Assembly: GCA_017432545.1 (NCBI GenBank)
Contig: JAFRJA010000001.1
Location: forward strand, 1-48,506
From: Erysipelotrichaceae bacterium
GTDB lineage: Bacteria > Bacillota_I > Bacilli_A > Erysipelotrichales > Erysipelotrichaceae
Direction: 5' to 3'
DNA length: 48,506 nucleotides
This document shows, piece by piece, positions 43,610-48,506 of the stretch. A model generated the notes under the pieces. It was given only the letters and a program-made list of their open reading frames with translations. It searched no databases and was not told where the DNA came from. Within the stretch, counting starts at the first letter, position 1, and the number at the start of each line of letters is the position of its first letter. Both the position numbers and the translations under genes were made by a program.

Positions 43610-44936
43610 CCTTATGATTCTTTATATAATCAAGCGTCTGTTTCAAAGCAGTATTCTTTTCCACGCCTGCCAGTCTGAGCTTGCGCGCATAAGCAATATA
43701 CTTATGAAAATCAGGACAGGGCTCAATCCCGGCTTTCTTGAGATCTTCCCCTTTCACAAAAGGTCTGGCCATATATTCCTTATATATTTCATATCTGTCA
43801 AACAGAAAAGCCTTTACTTCTTCAACATCACCACCTCTATCCGCTAAAGCCAGATAGATCAGATCGACAGGATATTTTGCTTCATCAAACATCTTATTGC
43901 TTGACTTGATCTTTGAATGATCGTTGAACATCGTATTCGGTTTCATATGCAGATAGACCATATTCTTGACATAAGCCAGAAGAGAATTATTGGTGCTGAT
44001 CCTGTGGACAAAAACTCCGGCGATCCTGACCCCTTCCTTTTCATGTCCATAGGCATGGATCCGGCCATTGATCTCTACTGTCGTCGTGATCTTGCCTAAG
44101 TCATGACATAACCCTGACATCATGAAATAATATGATTCTTCTACAAGATCACGATACATGCTGCAGCGATCAAGCACTTCCATCGTATGGATATAGACAT
44201 CGCCTTCCGGGTGATAACTGCGATCCTGTTCAATATTCTTGATCTCTTCGATCTCCTTGAACCAGTAAGAAAGCTGATCCATCTTTGACAGTACATCAAA
44301 GAAGATCGAAGGCTTTTTACTCTTGAGCAGAGCCTTTTTTAGTTCTTCTTCGATCCTTTCTTTGGAAAGAACACTCAGATCGATATTCCGACATAATTCA
44401 ACAGTTTCTTCTGCCACCGCAAATTCAAAACGCGAACTGAACTGGGCTGCCCTTAATACTCTTAAAGGATCCTCAACAAAACTGTCCCTATCCACATGTC
44501 TGATGATCCTGTCTTCAAGATCTTTTCGGCCGTCGAAATAGTCCAGGATCTCACCGGTCAGTACATCTTCCATCAGCGCATTGATCGTGAAATCTCTTCG
44601 CCGGGCCGCCTTTTCATAACCGATAAACGGATCGACATAGATCGCAAAATCCCGATGTCCCCTGCCGGTATTCTCTTCGCTTCTTGGCAAAGCGATATCG
44701 ATGTTGTGATATTTCAAAGAAAAGATACCGAAAGAATCGCCAAAGGTCTTCACTTCTCCAAACTGCGAAATGATCTGATAAAGCTTATCATGTTCGATTC
44801 CATGGACCTCGATATCCACATCTTTATTATCTATACTTAACAGTCTGTCTCGGACATAGCCGCCCACATAAAAAGTCCGGCCACCATTCTCCCTTACTGC
44901 TTCTGCGATCTTTTTACTTAACGAAACATCATCCAT
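43602..44936 (-). CDS. cca: CCA tRNA nucleotidyltransferase with HD domain
   Basis: 444 residues. The head domain has FYVGGYVRDRLL and the catalytic DVDIEVHG (two Asp), then RRRDFTINALMEDVLTG and VEDPLRVLRAAQFSSRF, which are neck motifs of class II enzymes. The HD domain at about residues 240-370 contains YFMMSGLCHDLGKIT and ETIM-like VYIHTMEVLDRC. The enzyme adds or repairs the CCA end of tRNAs. HD-containing forms can also have phosphohydrolase activity. It is between the nitroreductase-like and glycosylase genes. Confidence 0.93.
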   Translation of the reverse strand: MDDVSLSKKIAEAVRENGGRTFYVGGYVRDRLLSIDNKDVDIEVHGIEHDKLYQIISQFGEVKTFGDSFGIFSLKYHNIDIALPRSEENTGRGHRDFAIYVDPFIGYEKAARRRDFTINALMEDVLTGEILDYFDGRKDLEDRIIRHVDRDSFVEDPLRVLRAAQFSSRFEFAVAEETVELCRNIDLSVLSKERIEEELKKALLKSKKPSIFFDVLSKMDQLSYWFKEIEEIKNIEQDRSYHPEGDVYIHTMEVLDRCSMYRDLVEESYYFMMSGLCHDLGKITTTVEINGRIHAYGHEKEGVRIAGVFVHRISTNNSLLAYVKNMVYLHMKPNTMFNDHSKIKSSNKMFDEAKYPVDLIYLALADRGGDVEEVKAFLFDRYEIYKEYMARPFVKGEDLKKAGIEPCPDFHKYIAYARKLRLAGVEKNTALKQTLDYIKNHKDE

Positions 44937-44967
44937 AGTTCTATTCTCAGCTTAAACACTGTATTTT

Positions 44968-45723
44968 TCAAAATGTATAAATCGCATTCAGCGTCAGTTC
45001 TCTGTCTTGTCCATCATCAGGGAACAGCTCTTTTCGGAATTCATATCCTTCTTTCAAAAGACACAGATCCATGAAACAGATGAAGATACCCAGATCGATG
45101 CGGTTGTAGAAACAGACTTTGTCTACAGGCATGATCCCTCTTTTACCCGGTTTTTTATAGCGATAGAGAGATAAGCTGTTTCCTTCGTTTTTCACATACC
45201 AAGGCTGAGTATTGCAGGCCGAAGGCGCAAAACGGACGATGTCGCTGACTCCTTTGATCGGTTCACCTTCCCATATCTCCCCTAGACTCTTGCGTTTTGA
45301 CTTATACATATCCTTGCGGAACTTTTTGACACCTTTCACTTTGCGGATAGCGATCATGATCACAAAACCAAGACCTTCGAAAGACTTCTCATCCGTCTTT
45401 CCGATCCCAAACCACAAGGTGCCGATATTCTTGGAAACAAGATACAGGTCTAACTGCTGACCAAGGTATCCTACATTCATCAGATAATTATCTTTGTTTT
45501 CACTGTAGATAAGAACGCAGTATTCTTCACCTCTTTTACAGCTTGTTTCTTCGCTGTTAACGATACGGATCCTGGTCTGAATTTCCGGATACAGTGAGTC
45601 AAAACCGTCCCAGGCTTTATAGATATCTTTTATTTCTTCATCTGAAAGCGGGTCATCATCAATGTCTCTGAAAAGATGAAATGATTTTCTTCTGAAAATT
45701 TCATTGTAGAATTCTCTTTTCAT
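44968..45723 (-). CDS. Nitroreductase-family protein (TM1586-like)
   Basis: 251 residues. It begins REFYNEIFRRKSFHLFRD, the flavin-phosphate-binding opening of the family (R-R-S-x-R replaced by RRKSFHLFR). YLGQQLDLYLVSKNIGTLWF and RFAPSACNTQPWYVKN are further nitroreductase signatures; the tandem pseudo-repeat length fits the TM1586/putative TM nitroreductase family. It probably binds FMN and reduces an unknown substrate in the cytoplasm. It is the first gene of a unit continuing into cca. Confidence 0.82.
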   Translation of the reverse strand: MKREFYNEIFRRKSFHLFRDIDDDPLSDEEIKDIYKAWDGFDSLYPEIQTRIRIVNSEETSCKRGEEYCVLIYSENKDNYLMNVGYLGQQLDLYLVSKNIGTLWFGIGKTDEKSFEGLGFVIMIAIRKVKGVKKFRKDMYKSKRKSLGEIWEGEPIKGVSDIVRFAPSACNTQPWYVKNEGNSLSLYRYKKPGKRGIMPVDKVCFYNRIDLGIFICFMDLCLLKEGYEFRKELFPDDGQDRELTLNAIYTF

Positions 45724-45882
45724 GAGGCAATTATCTCATACATTAAAAATCGATGTATACCTTTAAAAGAACTTCCGGTGGAAGAAATGAAGATAAAAAG
45801 ATATAATGGACAAGGAAAGGATGAAGGCACACATCTGATCAACTGAAGATCAGTAGATTTTCTGCCTGTATTAGTTGAAATT

Positions 45883-46071
45883 ATGCAATTTGATTACAAA
45901 CCAGATCCGAATGAAGAATATGAAACCAGAAATATCACAATCCCTGTTGAAGTATACAAAGAGATTGAACAGATAGCAAAAGAACAGGGCGGCAATTTTG
46001 ATGATTTTGTTGTCCAGGCATGCCAGTTTACTTTAGATAAACTGCAAGAAGAGAAAAATAATAAAGAATAA
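45883..46071 (+). CDS. Small ribbon-helix-helix-like protein
   Basis: 62 residues. TRNITIPVEVYKEIEQIAKE followed by GGNFDDFVVQACQFTLDKL fits a strand-helix-helix (CopG/MetJ-type) DNA-binding fold. Many such proteins are antitoxins or plasmid/phage regulators. No toxin gene lies next to it, and a terminator follows 73 bases downstream. No good Shine-Dalgarno precedes the ATG. Upstream at 45802-45807 is TATAAT and at 45811-45838 a possible five-codon leader ORF with a strong AGGAAAGG site; CTGATC/GATCAG (45835-45853) could form a hairpin there. The coding call rests on composition and fold pattern. Confidence 0.65.
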   Translation: MQFDYKPDPNEEYETRNITIPVEVYKEIEQIAKEQGGNFDDFVVQACQFTLDKLQEEKNNKE

Positions 46072-46143
46072 GGTTTTACTGTTCTGCCCAAACATCGGCT
46101 ATATCACGATGTCTGGTACATTCTGAATGTCTGAAAGAAAGAT

Positions 46144-46166
46144 ACCTCCTGCACAAGGAGGTTTTT
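46144..46166 (+). terminator. Terminator after the RHH-like gene
   Basis: ACCTCCT-GCACA-AGGAGGT forms a perfect seven-pair stem with a five-base loop, followed by TTTTT. Confidence 0.85.
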
Positions 46167-46189
46167 ATTTGAACAGTCCGACAGATCTA

Positions 46190-46214
46190 AAACAAAAATG
46201 CCTTTACAGGCATT
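46190..46214 (-). terminator. Minus-strand terminator in the intergenic segment
   Basis: Minus-strand AATGCC-TGTAAA-GGCATT is followed by TTTTTGTTTT. It would end transcripts coming from the DUF3800 side. Confidence 0.65.
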
Positions 46215-46231
46215 CTCTGATTCATATGGTG

Positions 46232-46368
46232 GACACTAACACAGATACCATTCAGGTATCCGTATTAAACCGGGTGCATATTCGCTTAAATACGGCATAA
46301 TCTGAGATCAAATCATACTAACAGATGCACTTCAATGTACATCAGTGTATATGAATGCATCTGTTTTT
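46232..46368 (+). ncRNA. Hairpin cluster ending in a terminator, candidate small RNA
   Basis: The 347-base gap 46072-46418 holds no gene but several hairpins. After the two terminators come GATACC-ATTCA-GGTATC (about 46234-46250), CCGTATT/AATACGG around a 22-base loop (about 46259-46294), and a long hairpin ACAGATGCA (46321-46329)/TGCATCTGT (46356-46364) whose inner part also pairs, followed by TTTTT. The order of stems ending in a U-tract suggests a plus-strand structured RNA of about 140-180 bases. No promoter is evident, so a remnant of a mobile element is an alternative. Confidence 0.4.
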
Positions 46369-46418
46369 ATAACATTTTCCACGGAATACTTAATTATTCT
46401 GGTATCCTGAAAAGAAAA

Positions 46419-47096
46419 CTACTTATATTCTTTTGCAACAAGTTTTCTGATATAGTTTCTTCTTAGAATGGATTCTTTCCCGAAGAAGAACAATTCATGT
46501 CTACTTAGTGTTTTATTATCCAGTTTTATTTTCAATAATTCGAATGTGCACAGTAGATCCGCTATCTGGAACAGCCTGTAGCTGGAAGGGAATGCTTTTT
46601 TGAATGAAACGTTGTTTAACAGTGAATTGAAGACTGAAGACAGTATCTTGGTAACCTCAACCTGTCCGTTGTCATAGTAGATTTTTACTTCATCATAAGA
46701 CAACATCTCGTCATAGTGTTCCTTGATGAAGGATGATATTTGTTTAGATAGTTTTGTTACAGATTCCACTTCGTCATTAATGTGTTTCTTTTCAATCATG
46801 AAACATTTATAGGAAATGTCTATATTTCTATAGAAAGCAACCAGTTTGTTGAGGATATTTCTTCTTTCAAGAATTGAAAGATTTGTATAGGGCTCCTCCC
46901 TTCGAATGATTGGCCCAGTGTGGATGCAGTGATTCTGAAACCCTAGAAGAGAAAGCTCATGTTCCAAATGATTCAGTTTATCAGTAATATCGATATCCTG
47001 GTCATGAAAAACAAGAGTAATAATATAATATGGCGAATGATAATCATATTCCCCAAAATCTCCACTCTCGTTACAAAAAACACTCAATTCTTTCAA
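46419..47096 (-). CDS. DUF3800 protein
   Basis: 225 residues if started at TTG 47096 (KELSVFCNESGDFGEYDYHS). That start has AAGGA eight bases upstream and matches the short N-terminus typical of DUF3800; an upstream TTG at 47117 lacks such support. The RNase-H-like fold is indicated by CNESGDFG (normally IDESGD, Asp replaced by Asn), VKIYYDNGQVEVTK, and the C-terminal FQIADLLCTFELLK (Q-x-A-D motif). DUF3800 proteins occur in phages, mobile elements and defence regions; their biochemical role is not settled. A GC-rich hairpin leader precedes the gene. Confidence 0.85.
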   Translation of the reverse strand: MKELSVFCNESGDFGEYDYHSPYYIITLVFHDQDIDITDKLNHLEHELSLLGFQNHCIHTGPIIRREEPYTNLSILERRNILNKLVAFYRNIDISYKCFMIEKKHINDEVESVTKLSKQISSFIKEHYDEMLSYDEVKIYYDNGQVEVTKILSSVFNSLLNNVSFKKAFPSSYRLFQIADLLCTFELLKIKLDNKTLSRHELFFFGKESILRRNYIRKLVAKEYK

Positions 47097-47117
47097 ATAG
47101 TTGTTCCTTACAAACAA

Positions 47118-47175
47118 AGTGGCAGGGAACTTCCCTGCCGTCAGATGGACCAGGGTCTTTCGACCAGCCCTAAAG
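47118..47175 (-). promoter_or_regulatory. Structured GC-rich leader of the first DUF3800 gene
   Basis: On the minus strand two strong hairpins lie directly before the ribosome site: GGTC-GAAA-GACC with a GNRA loop (47154-47165) and GGCAGGGA/TCCCTGCC (47121-47139). The sequence stands out from its AT-rich surroundings. Families of structured DUF3800 RNA motifs in front of DUF3800 genes have been reported by comparative genomics (Weinberg and colleagues), and this may be one. TATAAT-like sequence (TTAATATAATATT) lies just upstream. Confidence 0.55.
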
Positions 47176-47373
47176 TAATATTATATTAACACAAAACTTT
47201 TGAAAAACAAACAGCTTCAATAACGACAACTTCAATATCAATTTAAGCATATTATAAGCACATTAGTTGACATTGCAATAACAAATTGTAGACACATTAT
47301 TCCAAGCTGAATATGTGCTTAAAAAGTGCATAAAAATAAACAAATAAGGCCTAATATAAATAGACGCTGGTTA

Positions 47374-47545
47374 TTACTTTATATAGTACTTTCCGTCAAC
47401 CGTATTGTTTCCCTTGAATTCTATCAATTTTTTCTTTGTCAATTTGTCTATAGCATTCTTAACTTCGTTTAATCCAAAACCGGGATTATTGCTTATGATT
47501 TTATATATTTTGTATCTCTTTCGCTCAGTTTTTTACTCCACCATT
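47374..47545 (-). pseudogene. Remnant of a winged-helix-like coding sequence
   Basis: A minus-strand open stretch without a start codon encodes RYKIYKIISNNPGFGLNEVK followed by AIDKLTKKKLIEFKGN and KYYIK, then stops at 47374. The helix-turn-helix-wing pattern resembles a small winged-helix domain. A second frame just upstream reads KWWSKKLSER, so one frameshift may separate the parts. It lies in the 458-base gap 47118-47575; the rest of that gap is AT-rich, with only an inverted repeat TAAGCACAT/ATGTGCTTA (47255-47321). Confidence 0.4.
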
Positions 47546-47575
47546 TGAGTTATTCAGATCAAGACAATATCCTGC

Positions 47576-48158
47576 TCAGCTCACTCTGACCGTCTTTGAT
47601 TCAATGATCTTATAAAAATCATCTGTATCATTTCCTGACAGGTGCTTACGTATCACGCCACATACATTGTCGGCAAACTGCAATCCTTTATTATTAAAGG
47701 ACAAATCGTTTCTGATTGATTTGACATTATTGTAATTAGAGATTGCTGAAATTATATCTCTTTCAAACCGAGCATTACCAAAGGAATCAAACGTTACAAC
47801 GATAACATCTTCGTTTATTTCCTCAACAATCCTGCTCAATAATCTAATATATGTTTTTTCTTTTTCGTTTTGGTTTGTTATTTTTTTGCTTGTTTGCAGA
47901 AGCATAGATCACCTTACAGTCAAAGGCATTCAGTTTATATAACAGTTTTCTCTTTATCTGTGGAAATGATTTATCCAGAAGATTAGCTTTAAACTCATGA
48001 GTAACTCTTTCTTTCTGTTTCCTGGTCATCGGGATACCGTCTATCGATTTCTTAAACTGTCTGTATGCCAAAAGCATATCCTGTTCATTATCAACAAGGA
48101 TTCCGCCGACTACGAAGCAGTTTTCATCTAACGATTCATCAATATATAGATATTTCAT
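47576..48158 (-). pseudogene. DUF3800 gene with a frameshift in an A7 run
   Basis: ATG at 48158 opens MKYLYIDESLDENCFVVGGI, the canonical DUF3800 start with IDES. The frame reaches KVIYASANKQKNNK and then stops at 47844. A different frame continues from the same point with ITNQNEKEKTYIRLL and runs to 47576, containing VTFDSFGNARFERDI and NKGLQFADNVCGVIRK (the QFAD motif). The shift falls at GCAAAAAAATAAC (about 47882-47894): removal of one A joins both parts into a complete protein of about 193 residues. This may be a true disabling mutation, a phase-variable tract, transcriptional slippage, or a sequencing error. Confidence 0.8.
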
Positions 48159-48174
48159 GATTCAGAAAAGAAAA

Positions 48175-48235
48175 AAGTGAGGGCCCGCATCACTCTGCAC
48201 ATCCAACATCCGTCTGCCGGAAGCCGACACTTTTA
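48175..48235 (-). promoter_or_regulatory. Structured GC-rich leader of the second DUF3800 gene
   Basis: Minus-strand hairpins GTGATGCGGGCCCTCAC (48177-48193, four-pair arms around a GGGCCC palindrome) and GTCGGCTTCCGGCAGAC (48212-48228) lie between a GTTTTGTGTTAA promoter-like stretch and the ATG. The first DUF3800 gene has a very similar GTTTTGTGTTAA stretch before its own hairpins. Confidence 0.5.
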
Positions 48236-48409
48236 TCTACTGTTATTTTAACACAAAACGTTTGGTTTTCAATCGCTGGATACTAGCTACTGCTCGCTTA
48301 GAAAAAGGTGATTCAAGAATCTATTTTCCATGGATTTTTCCACGGATAAAAGAAAAATGCCCTATTTAAGTAATGTCACTAACCTAATTCTGTGACTTAT
48401 TGGACTTAT
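48236..48409. other. Intergenic, no gene recognised
   Basis: AT-rich, with stops in all frames. On the minus strand TCCGTGGA-AAAA-TCCATGGA (about 48327-48346) forms an eight-pair hairpin with one G-U pair, without a T-tract. No coding or RNA gene is supported. Similar TTTTCCACGGA sequence also occurs at 46375-46385. Confidence 0.5.
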
Positions 48410-48448
48410 AACCGCAGTTTCATCGTTTACGATGATGACTGCGGTTTT
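48410..48448 (+). terminator. Terminator-like hairpin near the right edge
   Basis: AACCGCAGT (48410-48418) and ACTGCGGTT (48438-48446) pair perfectly, with an inner CATCG-TTTA-CGATG hairpin and TTTTCTT after it. Downstream, TATAAT at 48475-48480 may belong to a promoter for a gene beyond the window. Confidence 0.7.
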
Positions 48449-48506
48449 CTTCTACTTAATCCATTATGAAAAGAAGATATAATGGATATCTTTGCCAACT
48501 TATTGA

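Noticed and set aside
47255..47321. Inverted repeat TAAGCACAT/ATGTGCTTA as an insertion-sequence end or attachment site
   Set aside because: Only nine-base arms in AT-rich DNA, no transposase or integrase and no target duplication visible.
48467..48506. Start of a plus-strand gene (MKRRYNGYLCQL...) at the right edge
   Set aside because: No ribosome site and only 13 codons visible; the TATAAT inside it looks more like a promoter for a gene beyond the window.

Overview
The window looks like chromosomal DNA of a low-GC Gram-positive anaerobe or facultative anaerobe (Bacillota). Erysipelotrichia/Erysipelotrichaceae is my best guess. Reasons: strong AGGAGG-type ribosome sites, a T-box riboswitch, lipobox lipoproteins, an LTA-synthase-type enzyme, a Gram-positive type IV pilus set, Ami-type Opp components, and a PEP carboxykinase/Na+-pumping oxaloacetate decarboxylase operon. 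The taxon is inferred from gene content, not from a marker gene.

Region 1 (1-21894, minus strand) is a type IV pilus locus. In transcription order it holds a pilin-like protein, prepilin peptidase (pilD), pilM, pilN, pilO, pilB, a terminator, an ASCH-domain gene, pilT, pilC, the major pilin with its own promoter, a possible cre box and a strong terminator, then an LTA-synthase/phosphotransferase-type membrane enzyme. A second promoter then drives four minor pilins; the last is a 733-residue pilin with GLUG repeats. A giant (>2,361 residues, cut by the window edge) secreted protein of Cna_B/SpaA, MBG, FctA-like and beta-helix domains follows.

Region 2 (21951-31161) starts with an MscS channel on the plus strand and an Rpn-type PD-(D/E)XK protein. 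It continues with an operon pckA-oadA-oadG-biotin carrier-birA-oadB plus a 42-residue membrane peptide not expected from standard gene calling. The operon makes a membrane decarboxylase that turns oxaloacetate decarboxylation into Na+ export, with its own biotin ligase. A PASTA-repeat lipoprotein comes next.

Region 3 (31279-41688, minus strand) holds two nutrient importers. A T-box riboswitch (specifier probably CGU, arginine) precedes an amino-acid ABC transporter (binding protein, permease, ATPase) and an M14 metallocarboxypeptidase. A second transcription unit with a consensus promoter encodes OppA, then a strong terminator, then OppBCDF. The most striking observation of the window is here: both solute-binding lipoproteins, which belong to two different families, appear circularly permuted. 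In each the usual C-terminal half directly follows the lipoprotein signal and the usual N-terminal half comes last. The break lies in the second lobe in both cases.

Region 4 (41795-48506) holds an L,D-transpeptidase, then an operon of nitroreductase-like protein, CCA-adding enzyme and DNA-deoxyinosine glycosylase. After these comes an accessory stretch: a ribbon-helix-helix-like small protein, a hairpin-rich intergenic segment that could be a small RNA, and two DUF3800 genes (one frameshifted in an A7 run). Each DUF3800 gene is preceded by a GC-rich hairpin leader. No rRNA, tRNA, CRISPR array or intact insertion sequence was seen.
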